A stretch of DNA of 64,000 bases. It comes from an uncultured Christensenellaceae bacterium (GTDB taxonomy: Bacteria > Bacillota > Clostridia > Christensenellales > Borkfalkiaceae). Shown piece after piece: positions 37,995 through 47,583 of this stretch (position 1 is the stretch's first letter; each line of letters begins with the position of its first letter). The DNA lies in contig CAJUOI010000004.1 of assembly GCA_910588615.1 (NCBI GenBank), positions 1 to 64,000 of the forward strand, written 5' to 3'. The position numbers and the translations under genes were made by a program. The notes under the pieces were generated by a model. The model did no database searches, had not been told where the DNA came from, and saw only the letters and a program-made list of their open reading frames with translations.

Positions 37995-39965
37995 TTACAA
38001 TTCGTGAACGATCGGAATGATCATGGGCGACTGTTTCGTCTTTTTAAAGAGATACGTTTTCATCGCCCGTTTTACCTGACTGCCGAACTCCGCCGCCGTC
38101 GCGCCGACGGGTACGTTTTCAATGGCGTGCGCCACCGTGTCCTTGATCCCCTGCATATAGTCGCGCACCTCCGAGAACACGAAGCCGCGGCTCTCGATAA
38201 CGGGCTCGCCCAAAACCACGCCGTTCGAAAGGGCGATACTTACGATGAACACGCCCTCGCCCGACATCCGCAATCTGTCCTTGATGACCTCGCTGTTGTC
38301 CGAATCCTCCACGCCCTCGCCGTCGATGAGCATCGAGCCCGCAGGGAAGCTTTCGCCCTGCTTCAAGGTATCCTCTGTCAGCTCCGCACACGCGCCGATT
38401 TCGGGGATAAAGATGTGCGAGGAGGGCATTCCCAGCTCTTCCGCAAGCTCTGCGTGCCGCTTCAAATGACGGTATTCGCCGTGCACGGGGATAAAGAATT
38501 TTGGATTTAACAGCTTGTGCAAAATTTTATGCTCTTCCTGACAGGCGTGCCCCGAAACGTGGATCTTTTCCAGCGTTTCGTAAACGACGCGCGCACCCTT
38601 CTTATAAAGGTTGTTGATCACGCGGTAAATGCCGCGCTCGTTGCCGGGAATGGGGTTGGCGGATATGATGATCGTGTCGTTAACGCCGATCGTTACCTTA
38701 TTGAACTCGCCCGACGCCATGCGCGTAAGCGCGCTCATCGGCTCGCCCTGCGAACCCGTGGACACAATAACGATTTCGCGGTCAAAATAATTCTTCGTCT
38801 TTTCCACGTCCACAAGTACGCCCTCGGGAATGGTGATTTCCCCGATTTTCGCCGCAGCCTCTACAACGTTGAACATACTCCGTCCCGAAAGCGCGACCTT
38901 GCGCCTGTACTTTACTGCAATGTCGATGATCTGCTGCAAACGGTGTACGTTAGAGGCAAACGTTGCGATAATCAGACGCCTGTCCGCGTTCTCCGCAAAG
39001 AGGTGCTCGAGCGTGGTGCCCACCACCTTTTCGCTCATCGTATATCCGACGCGCTCGATATTCGTCGATTCGCCCAGATATAACAGTATGCCCTTCTTGC
39101 CGTATTCGGCAATTTCGTTCAAATCAATGGGCGACCCCGCCACGGGTGTCAGGTCGATTTTAAAGTCGCCGCTGTGAAAAATAATACCGTACGGCGTTTC
39201 GATCGCAAGGGCAAGCGCGCCCGCGATCGAGTGGTTGACGTTGACGAAATTCACCGTAAACGCTCCCGCTTTCACCCTGTCGTGCGGCGCGACGGTGCGC
39301 GTATCCACGTTGTTCAAACGGTGCTCGCGCAGCTTGTTGTCTACAAGCGCCAGCGTCAGCTTCGTGCCGTATACGGGCGCGTTGATTTCCTTTAAAAAAT
39401 AGGGAACCCCGCCGATATGGTCTTCGTGTCCGTGCGTTAAAAATACGCCCCGTATCTTGTTTTTGCGGGCGGCAAGATAGGATATATCGGGAAATACCAG
39501 ATCGATGCCCGGCGTTTCCTCCGTCGGGAAGTATATCCCCGCGTCGACGACGATAATATCGTTGCCGTACTCGATGGCGGTCAGATTCTTACCGATTTCG
39601 CCCACGCCGCCGAAAAAGAGCACCTTGACGGGATTTTTCCCCTTCTGCCGTTTTCCGTTCCGCTTTGCGTTTTCGTTTTGTTTCGCGCCCCCGTTTGCCG
39701 CCGCAACGCTCTTCGGACGCGACGTCTTTTTCTGTGCGGGGATCGCTTTGGGCTCCGTTTCCGCCGCGGGGCGCACCACCTTCGTTCCTCTCCCCTTGGC
39801 GCGGGAAGGACGGCGGGGCTTATAGCCCGCCTCGCGCATGGCTTCCTTCGAGCGCGCGTTTTTATCGTTCTGTTTCGAACGCTCGTACGCCTCGATTCCG
39901 TTTAAAATTGCCATTTCAATGCCGTCGGACTTGCCCGACTTGCCTTTTTTTGTCTTGTTTTCCAA
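37995..39965 (-). CDS. rnj: Ribonuclease J
   Basis: The 656-residue metallo-beta-lactamase/beta-CASP nuclease has GGVGEIGKNLTAIEY, metal motif HGHEDHIGG, VHGEYRHLKRHAELAEELG near the C-terminal half and STGSQGEPMSAL, all diagnostic of RNase J. It degrades and processes mRNA and rRNA from the 5' end and internally in the cytoplasm. The first ~110 residues are an unusual basic, low-complexity extension (KKGKSGKSDGIE, KAIPAQKKTSRPKS) before the catalytic core; typical RNase J is about 555 residues. The start is supported by the normal position of the core and the upstream terminator. Confidence 0.95.
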   Translation of the reverse strand: MENKTKKGKSGKSDGIEMAILNGIEAYERSKQNDKNARSKEAMREAGYKPRRPSRAKGRGTKVVRPAAETEPKAIPAQKKTSRPKSVAAANGGAKQNENAKRNGKRQKGKNPVKVLFFGGVGEIGKNLTAIEYGNDIIVVDAGIYFPTEETPGIDLVFPDISYLAARKNKIRGVFLTHGHEDHIGGVPYFLKEINAPVYGTKLTLALVDNKLREHRLNNVDTRTVAPHDRVKAGAFTVNFVNVNHSIAGALALAIETPYGIIFHSGDFKIDLTPVAGSPIDLNEIAEYGKKGILLYLGESTNIERVGYTMSEKVVGTTLEHLFAENADRRLIIATFASNVHRLQQIIDIAVKYRRKVALSGRSMFNVVEAAAKIGEITIPEGVLVDVEKTKNYFDREIVIVSTGSQGEPMSALTRMASGEFNKVTIGVNDTIIISANPIPGNERGIYRVINNLYKKGARVVYETLEKIHVSGHACQEEHKILHKLLNPKFFIPVHGEYRHLKRHAELAEELGMPSSHIFIPEIGACAELTEDTLKQGESFPAGSMLIDGEGVEDSDNSEVIKDRLRMSGEGVFIVSIALSNGVVLGEPVIESRGFVFSEVRDYMQGIKDTVAHAIENVPVGATAAEFGSQVKRAMKTYLFKKTKQSPMIIPIVHEL

Positions 39966-39988
39966 AAATTTACTCCTTTTTTAATTAC

Positions 39989-40018
39989 GAAATGAGAGCC
40001 GACGGATTTCGGCTCTCG
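39989..40018 (-). terminator. Terminator before RNase J gene
   Basis: Minus-strand GAGAGCCG and CGGCTCTC pair around AAATCCGT and are followed by ATTTCG. It ends the 532-aa gene upstream; the T-run is short, so termination may be partial. Confidence 0.55.
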
Positions 40019-40045
40019 AAAGTCAGCCGTTCGTACGGCCAACCG

Positions 40046-41644
40046 TTAAAAATCCAAATCGGATTTTACCATAAGGGAAGTCTTTATCAGTCCTTCGTCC
40101 AACAGTTCTTCGTCCGTCTTGTACGGGTACATCGCCGCGTAGTCGATTTTATCCTTTTCTACGGGCACGGCGCCGTTGTGCTCCATCAGGAGCGCGACGA
40201 GACGCACCGCGCGCTTCAATGCGACCGCGCTCATCACCTTTACCATCATCGGCGTCTTTTCGTACATCTTCTTGTCGCCCTCGTACTTCTGGTGATAGAC
40301 GGTCGTCGGAAATTCCTCGGGATTAAGCGCAACGTAGAGGCAGAGCTGCTTTCCGTTGATTCCGATTTTGGCTATCGTTTCACCGTTGAAAGAAAACCTG
40401 TCGTTCGACCAGTTCACCTGCGCGTGCACCTTCGGATAGGACAGAAAGAGGTTTTTCAGCTCGCCGTAATATTCCTTGACCTCGTTCTCGCTCTGGATAA
40501 TGCGCGCGATGAAGCTGCGCTTATAGCGCGTCGTCATCTCCGTTTCCTCGTCCTTGGGCTTTGCCGTCTTGATGATTTTTTCCGGCTCCTTGATCCGCAC
40601 CTTTTCCTTGGGCTTTTCGGCGGACGCGGCGGCGGCAACCGTCTCCTCTCTCACGATTTTTTCGACAACGGGCACCTGCACCACGCGGTTGAAGCTCTCG
40701 TCCGCCTTCAAAAGCTCGGCAACACGCCGCGCAATCTTTTCGTAGTCGAGCCCCGCCGAAACGGCGGATGCGATCTTTTCGATGCCCCGATCGTCTACCG
40801 TAACGTCGAACTCGTTTTCAATCGTCGAAGCGACGCGCTCCGCGATGACGTCGTAATCGACGAGCGGGATCGCTTCCGCCACGCGGTCGGCAATCATGTT
40901 TTCGTCTGCCTGCGGCATACTCTCGGCAACGCGCTCGGCAATCGCGTTTTCGTCCGCAATCGGCATATTTGCCGCGATCCGCTCGACGATGGTGTCGTAA
41001 TCCACTTCGGGAAGAATCACCGAAATCTTTTCGGCAAGCAGCTCGTAGTCGAAATCGCCCAAATCGGGCGCAGACCGGGCGGCGATCTCCGTCTCCGAAG
41101 CCTGCTTTACGCGCCGTTCGATCTCGTCGTAGTCGACCGCGGGCAGCCTTTTCACCAGTTTTTCGGCAAGGCGGTCGTAATCTACGTCGAACTCGGTAAC
41201 CACGTTCTTTACCGTGCCCTCCTGCGGCGCAGCGGCGGCGCGGATCTGCCCGAGCCGTGCGATCTCGTCCTTCATACCGCTGATTTCGCTTTCCAGCCGC
41301 TCGTTCAAAGCCTTTACGGCATTCTCGATTCCCGCCACGCAGGACTTCTCGATCGCTCCCGTGCGTTCCTGTACGTCCCTCAAAATTTCGTCTCGCACGG
41401 CGTTGCGGTCGGTCTTGCTGAAATCGTAAATCGCGCTGTTCTGCTGGGAAAGATAGCGCACTTCGGCGATGATCGTATCGACGGTCTGCTTAAACAGCGT
41501 TTCGAGCGATTCGTACGCGGAAGCCTGCTGCGCGGTGCTGAATTGCAGCTCCTTGCAAACGGACTGCTTTACTTCGTCCAGTTTTCCTTCGACGCCCTTG
41601 TACATTCCTTCAAGAACGACCGTCTTATCGTTGTTTTCAGCCAT
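40046..41644 (-). CDS. Repeat protein with exact 16-residue units, 532 aa
   Basis: Not recognised in its N-terminal part. Residues 1-140 are helical coiled coil. From 155 to about 313 there are tandem 16-residue units starting with D at 155, 171, 199, 215, 231, 247 and 263 (consensus DY[DE]x[IL]AE[RK][VI]Ax2[MIL]Px[VA]), plus one at 300. The C-terminal 140 residues (FIARIIQSENEVKEYYGELK, INGKQLCLYVALNP, YHQKYEGDKKMYEKTPMM) form a domain seen in uncharacterised clostridial proteins. The start at 41644 follows CGAGG. It lies upstream of RNase J; a structural or septum/spore role is possible but unproven. Confidence 0.75.
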   Translation of the reverse strand: MAENNDKTVVLEGMYKGVEGKLDEVKQSVCKELQFSTAQQASAYESLETLFKQTVDTIIAEVRYLSQQNSAIYDFSKTDRNAVRDEILRDVQERTGAIEKSCVAGIENAVKALNERLESEISGMKDEIARLGQIRAAAAPQEGTVKNVVTEFDVDYDRLAEKLVKRLPAVDYDEIERRVKQASETEIAARSAPDLGDFDYELLAEKISVILPEVDYDTIVERIAANMPIADENAIAERVAESMPQADENMIADRVAEAIPLVDYDVIAERVASTIENEFDVTVDDRGIEKIASAVSAGLDYEKIARRVAELLKADESFNRVVQVPVVEKIVREETVAAAASAEKPKEKVRIKEPEKIIKTAKPKDEETEMTTRYKRSFIARIIQSENEVKEYYGELKNLFLSYPKVHAQVNWSNDRFSFNGETIAKIGINGKQLCLYVALNPEEFPTTVYHQKYEGDKKMYEKTPMMVKVMSAVALKRAVRLVALLMEHNGAVPVEKDKIDYAAMYPYKTDEELLDEGLIKTSLMVKSDLDF

Positions 41645-41767
41645 AAAAACCTCGATGCGCATACCGCGCGATTTTCCCACTCCATCTATTCTACACCATC
41701 TCCGTGGAAAAGTAAATACTTTTCAATGATATTTTCGCATAAAATTTTGTCGAAAACGATTCAGTGC

Positions 41768-42601
41768 CTACCATGTCCGCAACCCGATCCGAATTTTCGC
41801 TATATTCGTTCCCTTTCCGCGGCGGGCGTTCAACGTCATGCCCGCCGTAAAACATATCATCAGCCAATACAGAAACAACAGAAAAACGATGACTGCCGAC
41901 AGAGCGCCATACAGCCGTTCGCCGTTCGAAAAGCGCAGGTACACGGCAAAGAACAGAGACGCCGCGCTCCACGACAGGGCGGTAAACAAACTGCCGAGCA
42001 CGGTTTGGGCGGGCGATATTCTTTCGGGACTTGCGTAAGCGTTTAAGATCCACGCGAGAAAAAACGCGAACAAAAACGCCAATAAGTATACGATCGTGCG
42101 GCTTGCCCACACGGGCAGAGAACCCGTTAAGACGTTCGCGCCGAAGAGCACTCCCACCGTGCCCGCTCCGTAGAAGAGCACGACGAGCGCGCAGACCGTC
42201 GCACCGACGCGCACCCTGATCCCGCGGCGGAAAGGCGCGCCGTAAATGATTTCGCCGCTGCGTTTCAGGTGGTAGAAAAAACCCGTTGCCGACCAGAGCG
42301 TAGTTGCGATAAACAGGACGTTCGCACCCGCCGACGCTTTTTCCGCGTGCTGCGTTAAGTAGACGAGGAAGTCCTTTGCCCAATCGAAAAGCTCCAACCC
42401 GAAGATTTCCTCCGCCGAAATGCCCGCGCTTCCGACGAGCAGGGTGAGGAAAAAAAGCAGCGGCACGAGCGAAGTTACGAGGAAAAAGACGAGCGTTCCC
42501 GCAATCGTCGTATACCTCTGTTCGGCAAACGCGGCGTATTGTGCGCGCGCCCTATTTAAAAAGCTCGCTTTCGTCCGTTCCATATCGGGCAGTATGCGCA
42601 A
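41768..42601 (-). CDS. YihY/BrkB family membrane protein
   Basis: The 277-residue integral membrane protein has six hydrophobic segments, AGTLVFFLVTSLVPLLFFLT, SAVIVFLLFLYWLMICFTAG and the family signature around ATTLWSATGFFYHLKRSGEI. These match the YihY/BrkB (RBN-like) family, whose function is unsettled (wrongly called RNase BN in the past). Start: TTG at 42601 with GGAG seven bases before it; an ATG at 42583 is an alternative. The gene is separated from phosphoglucomutase by a strong terminator. Confidence 0.88.
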   Translation of the reverse strand: MRILPDMERTKASFLNRARAQYAAFAEQRYTTIAGTLVFFLVTSLVPLLFFLTLLVGSAGISAEEIFGLELFDWAKDFLVYLTQHAEKASAGANVLFIATTLWSATGFFYHLKRSGEIIYGAPFRRGIRVRVGATVCALVVLFYGAGTVGVLFGANVLTGSLPVWASRTIVYLLAFLFAFFLAWILNAYASPERISPAQTVLGSLFTALSWSAASLFFAVYLRFSNGERLYGALSAVIVFLLFLYWLMICFTAGMTLNARRGKGTNIAKIRIGLRTW

Positions 42602-42631
42602 TACGCGCTCCGCTCATTCCGATATAAACCG

Positions 42632-42656
42632 CCGCCCGCGCAAAATGCGCGGGCGG
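42632..42656 (-). terminator. Terminator of phosphoglucomutase gene
   Basis: CCGCCCGCGCA-AAA-TGCGCGGGCGG is a perfect 11-bp stem 12 bases after the stop. On the minus strand it is followed by CGGTTTATAT. Confidence 0.65.
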
Positions 42657-42667
42657 TGCAACGATCC

Positions 42668-44386
42668 TTAATTTTTCGCTTTTTCAAGCAGCGCCTGTAC
42701 GGCTTGCTGCGTCTCTTCCAGCAGGGCGTTTGCCGCCGCCTCGTCCTTTGCCTTTACAGAATAGTAAACTTTCAGCTTGGGCTCGGTACCGGACGGGCGC
42801 ACGCACACGAACGATCCGCCCTCCAATTCGTAATACACGCAGTTGCATTTGGAGATATTCAACGTCTCCTTTCTGCCGTCCGCCGTTCTTCTGACGGATG
42901 AAGAATAATCGCGCACCGCGTTCACTTTAAACGAACCGAGCTCCCACACGGAAAGCTTTTTCAGCCCGTCAACAACGGCGTTCATCTCCTTCATGGCGTT
43001 CAAGCCCGAATATTTCACCGAAACGTTGCAGTCGAGCACGTACCCGTATTTCCCGTATATTTCCTGCAATCTTTGGTAAACGGTTTTGCCGATGTAGGTA
43101 TAGTAGCAGACCATTTCGGCGCAGAGCATGGAAGCAACGACGGCGTCCTTATCTCTTGCGTGCGTACCGCGCAAATATCCGCACGATTCCTCGAACCCGA
43201 ACACGTAGGTGTGCGCGCCGTTCTTTTCCCATTCCTTGATTTTCTCGCCGATGAATTTAAAGCCGACGGGCGTTTCGAAGAGCGCAACCCCGAAGTCGTC
43301 GCAGATTGCCTTTGCCATGCCCGTGGAAACGAACGACTTAACGACCGCGGCGTTTGCGGGCAACGCGTTCTCCTCTTTCAGGCGGGTAAGAATGTAGTCG
43401 AGCAGCAAAATGCCCACCTGATTGCCCGACAGCGCCAAAAACTCGCCCTTTCCGTCGCGCACGGCAACGCCGAGGCGGTCGGAATCGGGGTCGGTGCCGA
43501 ACACGACGTCCGCATTGATTTTTTCCGCGAGCGAAATGCCCATCGAAAGCGTTTCCTTAAATTCGGGATTGGGCACGGCGACGGTAGAAAATTCGCTGTC
43601 CTTGGAGGTTTGCTCCTCCACCACCGTAACGTTGATACCGAGGCGGGTAAGAATTTTCATTACGGGAACATACCCCGATCCGTGCACGGGAGTATACACA
43701 AGACGCAAACCGACCCCGCACTTTTCCACCGCCTTCTTGGAAAGGGTCAGCTTGGAGAGCTCGTCGTAATAAGTATCGTCCGCCTCTTGCGGAACGGGCT
43801 TGATGAGCGGGCTCGTTTCGTCGCCCGTAACCGAAAGGTAATCGGTGATTTTTTCGATATGCCCGACGACGATTTCCGTCGCCTCGGGCGACATCTGTGC
43901 GCCGTCCTCGCCGTACACCTTGTAGCCGTTGTATTCCTTGGGGTTATGCGAGGCTGTGATCATGATGCCTGCCACCGTATTCAAATACCGCACAGCGTAG
44001 GAGAGCATGGGCACGGGGTGCACGTCGTCGAAGAGGTATACCCTGACGCCGTTCTTTGCAAGCACGCCCGCAGCCTTACGCGCGAACAGACGGCTCTTGC
44101 GGCGGGTGTCGTAGGAAATGACCACACCTCTCGCCTTCGCCTCTTCGCCGAGGGAGACGATATACCGGGAAAGCCCCTCGCTCGCCCGCATAACGGTATA
44201 GACGTTCATCATATTCGTGCCGCAGCCGATGATCCCGCGCATTCCCGCCGTGCCGAATTCGAGCTCGGCGCCGAAGCGGTATTCCTTTTCCTTCTCGTCG
44301 GACGCAACGCTTTCCAGCTCCGCCCTGTCTTCGGGCGCAAGCCGTTCGTCCTTTACCCACGATTGGTACAATTCCTGATAGTTCAT
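42668..44386 (-). CDS. Phosphoglucomutase/phosphomannomutase
   Basis: This 572-residue alpha-D-phosphohexomutase interconverts glucose-1- and glucose-6-phosphate (or the mannose pair) through a phosphoserine. Catalytic serine loop ITASHNPKEYNGYK, metal loop DPDSDRLG, sugar loop GFEESCGYL and phosphate-binding RPSGTEPKLKVY are all present in order, and length fits the PgcA class. The start at 44386 follows GGGAGGAAG. It would feed glycogen, cell-wall and exopolysaccharide synthesis. Confidence 0.95.
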   Translation of the reverse strand: MNYQELYQSWVKDERLAPEDRAELESVASDEKEKEYRFGAELEFGTAGMRGIIGCGTNMMNVYTVMRASEGLSRYIVSLGEEAKARGVVISYDTRRKSRLFARKAAGVLAKNGVRVYLFDDVHPVPMLSYAVRYLNTVAGIMITASHNPKEYNGYKVYGEDGAQMSPEATEIVVGHIEKITDYLSVTGDETSPLIKPVPQEADDTYYDELSKLTLSKKAVEKCGVGLRLVYTPVHGSGYVPVMKILTRLGINVTVVEEQTSKDSEFSTVAVPNPEFKETLSMGISLAEKINADVVFGTDPDSDRLGVAVRDGKGEFLALSGNQVGILLLDYILTRLKEENALPANAAVVKSFVSTGMAKAICDDFGVALFETPVGFKFIGEKIKEWEKNGAHTYVFGFEESCGYLRGTHARDKDAVVASMLCAEMVCYYTYIGKTVYQRLQEIYGKYGYVLDCNVSVKYSGLNAMKEMNAVVDGLKKLSVWELGSFKVNAVRDYSSSVRRTADGRKETLNISKCNCVYYELEGGSFVCVRPSGTEPKLKVYYSVKAKDEAAANALLEETQQAVQALLEKAKN

Positions 44387-44423
44387 ACTTCCTCCCAAAA
44401 CGCCCGTACGGGCGAAATTTCCC

Positions 44424-45371
44424 TTATTCCTCGAAGCCCTCGGGTTTATCGTCCTTTACGCCCGCAATCTTGCGGAACGAGATGAAATATTTCTTTTCGT
44501 TATCCTCGCAGTAGTGCACGAATTGCAAGCACAGCACGAAGAGGTAGCACGCGGGCAGCGTGATGATGAGCGCGCTCCCGAAGGTGCACACCGCAAACAG
44601 CACGGTGATCGTAATAATCAGATAGTTGGTAACGAAATAGCTTGCAAAACGCCTGCCGAAGCTCTTTTTACTGCGGAAGGAGGCGCGGAACGCCGAGCAT
44701 ACCGACTTCCCGCCCGAAAGGATCCCCGGGATCCAACCGGAAATCAAAGTCATTTTCAGGGCGACGAGCGCGCATACCGCCGTTACCGTAAGCGAAATGG
44801 AGGCAAGCACCGAAACGAGCCCGTGCATGGAGAGCGCCGCGGGCATCAAAAAGAAGAGCGCGTAGCAAAGCGCCGCCATGAGCGCGTCGTACGCGAACGA
44901 TAAGGGCACATAGATGACCTCGTACAGCGCCGCCCGTCCCACGTTGCGGAAATAGGACTGCGAAAAACCCGTGCGGGCGTAGATGCTCATTCTGTCGTTC
45001 AAACTTCCGGCGACGGCAAAAACAGAAAGTCCGTTAACGAAGCGGAACAAGAGACAGAGCGCGACCACCCCCACCACCGAGCCGACGATGGTATCGATTT
45101 TACTGCCGAGTAAATGCAAAAAATCGAGCGAAGCCGCTTTGAAATTCTGAATCCACTCCGAACCGTTCTCAAACAGCGAAGGGAAAAAATCCTTGATCAG
45201 CCGTTTGATTTCCTGCATTTCCCCGCTTGCCAGAATCCGGTTTAATCCCAAACGCAAAACGAGGTATATCAGGCTCATAAAGATTGCCCCCGTGATCACA
45301 CGGTAAGCAAGCATTTTAAACACGTTGGAAAAGTTATCGACGGTAATGTGCATCGCGTTGCGGAATCTCAC
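44424..45371 (-). CDS. Multi-pass membrane protein A, 315 aa
   Basis: Not recognised. Six hydrophobic helices are visible (near 17-36, 90-120, 150-180, 185-212, 220-240, 255-285), with a periplasm-facing loop at 45-85. It lies one base after the stop of the neighbouring 273-aa membrane gene and resembles it in size and topology, so the two may form a heteromeric transporter or channel. Their promoter is at 46228-46256. No ATPase gene is adjacent, which argues against a simple ABC exporter. Confidence 0.65.
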   Translation of the reverse strand: MRFRNAMHITVDNFSNVFKMLAYRVITGAIFMSLIYLVLRLGLNRILASGEMQEIKRLIKDFFPSLFENGSEWIQNFKAASLDFLHLLGSKIDTIVGSVVGVVALCLLFRFVNGLSVFAVAGSLNDRMSIYARTGFSQSYFRNVGRAALYEVIYVPLSFAYDALMAALCYALFFLMPAALSMHGLVSVLASISLTVTAVCALVALKMTLISGWIPGILSGGKSVCSAFRASFRSKKSFGRRFASYFVTNYLIITITVLFAVCTFGSALIITLPACYLFVLCLQFVHYCEDNEKKYFISFRKIAGVKDDKPEGFEE

Positions 45372-45372
45372 G

Positions 45373-46194
45373 TCAAAGCTCCCTGTAACTTTTTATTAAA
45401 TCTTCCCTGTCCAGCTTATCTGCCTCGTAATAGACCGTCTCCATGCGGACGAAGAATCCCGTGAAGAGGAAAAGATACACGCCGAAGGCGACGATACGGC
45501 TGACGATTTCGGGCAGGAAAGCCGACCCGCCGACAAGCACGACGAATGCAAGCAGCGACATTGCGTGGGCAAGCACCAAGCGCCAGCGCACCTTCATGGA
45601 AAGTCTGTAAGAGTAAAGAAATGCGTCGTAAGGACGGAAGCCCGTCGCCTGCATACAGGGCAGCCACAGGAAAAACACTTCAACGAGATACAAAAACAAA
45701 AACGCGATCACCGCGAACGCCGCCAAGGCGAGAAGATATACGAGCACGTCGGACGCAAGCGAAGAAATCGCAAACGTAACGGCGGAAATCACCAGCGCCC
45801 AGAGCTCGGCGACCATGGTATACAGCAGCACGATGCAAAACACGGAAAAGACTACCGAACCCAATTGCTTTCCCGCTCCGTTCAGGGTACGCTTGCCGAT
45901 ACGCACGTGCTTTTCGACGAGCGAAACGAGAAACGCCGCAAAAAAACCGACGCAGAAAAAGGCGAACACCGCATAAATACCGCCGAGCACGCTGTCGATC
46001 CGTACGAGGCTCCAAACGCGGAAGAGCTGCACGAAATCCGCGCGCGGATTCCCTGCAAAGAAGCTGCGGACGTACTCCGCCGTTGCGGTATAATCAAAGC
46101 AGAGTGCAAGAAAAACCGCCGGCACGATTCCGCAGGGCAAAACGTACCAGAGGTTTTTAAACAGATATTTCCAATTTCCGAACACTACGCGCAT
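45373..46194 (-). CDS. Multi-pass membrane protein B, 273 aa
   Basis: Not recognised. Five to six hydrophobic helices (about 15-33, 65-90, 105-130, 140-170, 195-222, 227-250) follow a short basic N-terminus (FGNWKYLFKNLWYVLP). The promoter TTTACA-17-TATAAT lies upstream with a 34-base leader. It is co-transcribed with the similar membrane protein at 44424-45371. Substrate or role cannot be read from the sequence. Confidence 0.65.
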   Translation of the reverse strand: MRVVFGNWKYLFKNLWYVLPCGIVPAVFLALCFDYTATAEYVRSFFAGNPRADFVQLFRVWSLVRIDSVLGGIYAVFAFFCVGFFAAFLVSLVEKHVRIGKRTLNGAGKQLGSVVFSVFCIVLLYTMVAELWALVISAVTFAISSLASDVLVYLLALAAFAVIAFLFLYLVEVFFLWLPCMQATGFRPYDAFLYSYRLSMKVRWRLVLAHAMSLLAFVVLVGGSAFLPEIVSRIVAFGVYLFLFTGFFVRMETVYYEADKLDREDLIKSYREL

Positions 46195-46227
46195 ACGCTA
46201 TCCGCCATTCTTTTCTATCCAATCTCT

Positions 46228-46256
46228 ATTATATACTAAAAAGCGGAAAGTGTAAA
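46228..46256 (-). promoter_or_regulatory. Promoter of membrane-protein pair
   Basis: Minus-strand TTTACA (46251-46256) and TATAAT (46228-46233) have a 17-base spacer. Confidence 0.75.
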
Positions 46257-46286
46257 GTCTTTCAAGATAAAAATACCCGAAAAAAA

Positions 46287-46730
46287 TCAAAGCCTGCCGC
46301 GTTCGGTAAGCATTGCTTCGAGAATATCCGCCGCGTCCTTTACAAGCAGCGGACAGGGGCGTTTCTTATAATATTCCTTCCCCCGCTCTTCGGGTACGGG
46401 CGAGGTTTCCGCACCGATCCCCGCGCCCGTCAACAGCTCCGCACAGATAATACTGCCGTTCTTCTCGCGGCAACGGCGGGCGTACTCCTGCACGATCGCA
46501 TAGAGCTCCCCCTTGGGCAAATCGAAAAAAAACAGCCCGAGCACCGTAACCCCGCCCGTAACGGCGCCGCAGGTCAGGCGCATACGCCCCATACCGCCGC
46601 CCATGGGATATGTTGCGGCAAGCAACGTCTTTTCGTCCGCCCCCGCGTCTTTACAAAAGGCGAGCGCCACCGCTTGCGCACAAGTGTAGCCCTCTCTGAA
46701 ATTGTGTTCCGCTTGCTCTCCGCGCGTCAT
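46287..46730 (-). CDS. C_GCAxxG_C_C family protein
   Basis: The 147-residue protein carries the pattern that names the family: FREGYTCAQAVALAFC, MGGGMGRMRLTCGAVTGG and a late CAELLTG, three to four conserved cysteines. Such proteins are suspected redox or metal-binding factors, often near selenium- or cofactor-linked genes, but their reaction is unknown. The start at 46730 follows GGAGAATATT. It stands alone between convergent or tandem neighbours. Confidence 0.85.
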   Translation of the reverse strand: MTRGEQAEHNFREGYTCAQAVALAFCKDAGADEKTLLAATYPMGGGMGRMRLTCGAVTGGVTVLGLFFFDLPKGELYAIVQEYARRCREKNGSIICAELLTGAGIGAETSPVPEERGKEYYKKRPCPLLVKDAADILEAMLTERGRL

Positions 46731-46812
46731 AATATTCTCCTTTTGAAGCAAAACCGAGCGCGCCGACCGTTAGGAAGGCGACAAGGCATAGAAAAAAAAT
46801 TTCGCGAAATGG

Positions 46813-47583
46813 TTACACTTCGTACCACTCCCCTTCCTTGGGCACGGTTGCCTTGATTCCGAACGCCTCTGCCTCCCGCATGAATTTTTCCATGTTCACC
46901 TTATGCGTAAAGGGCGGAAACGCGTCGTCGAAGTGATCGGCAAACACCGATTTCGGCTGCAATTCTTTTAAAAACGGGCGCATATACCGATACATTTTCG
47001 TCCTGCCCTGATAGGGAAAGACAAGCAAATCCGCGCCCGTCGGGTACTGCGTATCGCCGTCCGTGCCCGCCGAGCCGAGAATAAACACCGTTTTATCCCC
47101 GTGCGTCAGCCCGAACGCGTAAACGTCGTCGCCGATTTTGTAGCGCTTCATCTCCTTTAACAATGCAACCGCCTTATGCGCGTTGAAATAGGTGCGCGGA
47201 GAAAGCACGATACCCGCAAGCGTCGCGCCGTCGAACACGCAGTGCCTGCTTTGGAATACGCGCACTCCGATTTCTCCGATTTGGAAACGGTCGCCCGCCG
47301 CAACCGCCAGCATTTTATCCGCGGGAATCCCGTTCCGCTCCGCGATCCGAATCCCGTTTTCCGAAACGTACACGCACGGCAGCCCCGCATTTAAAAACGC
47401 GCCGACGTCGCGGAAATGATCGAAATGGGGATGGGTTATCAAGGCGGCGTCCGCCCCTGCCGCCTCCTCGACGGGCACGCGGAAAAGCTTGCGGTTATGT
47501 AATTTTAAATACGGATCGACGAGAACGCGGGTTGCGCCGCCCTCGATCAACAGGCTTGCCGTGCCGTACCACTTAATTCTCAT
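46813..47583 (-). CDS. Metallo-beta-lactamase fold hydrolase (UlaG-like)
   Basis: The 256-residue MBL-fold protein has metal motif THPHFDHFRD near 58, an N-terminal strand WYGTASLLIEGGATRVLVDP and later FILGSAGTDGD and FADHFDDAFPPF carrying the remaining ligands. It matches the UlaG-like class of small MBL hydrolases, which act on lactones or phosphodiesters; the substrate is unknown. The first ATG overlaps the stop of the preceding membrane-protein gene (ATGA), so the two are coupled. Confidence 0.85.
   Translation of the reverse strand: MRIKWYGTASLLIEGGATRVLVDPYLKLHNRKLFRVPVEEAAGADAALITHPHFDHFRDVGAFLNAGLPCVYVSENGIRIAERNGIPADKMLAVAAGDRFQIGEIGVRVFQSRHCVFDGATLAGIVLSPRTYFNAHKAVALLKEMKRYKIGDDVYAFGLTHGDKTVFILGSAGTDGDTQYPTGADLLVFPYQGRTKMYRYMRPFLKELQPKSVFADHFDDAFPPFTHKVNMEKFMREAEAFGIKATVPKEGEWYEV

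Noticed and set aside
39665..42046. 793-aa open frame on the plus strand
   Set aside because: It lies opposite RNase J and the 16-residue-repeat protein, both strongly supported; its sequence is low-complexity Arg/His/Leu typical of an antisense shadow frame.
43073..44485. 470-aa open frame on the plus strand
   Set aside because: It is the antisense shadow of the phosphoglucomutase gene, which has all catalytic motifs.
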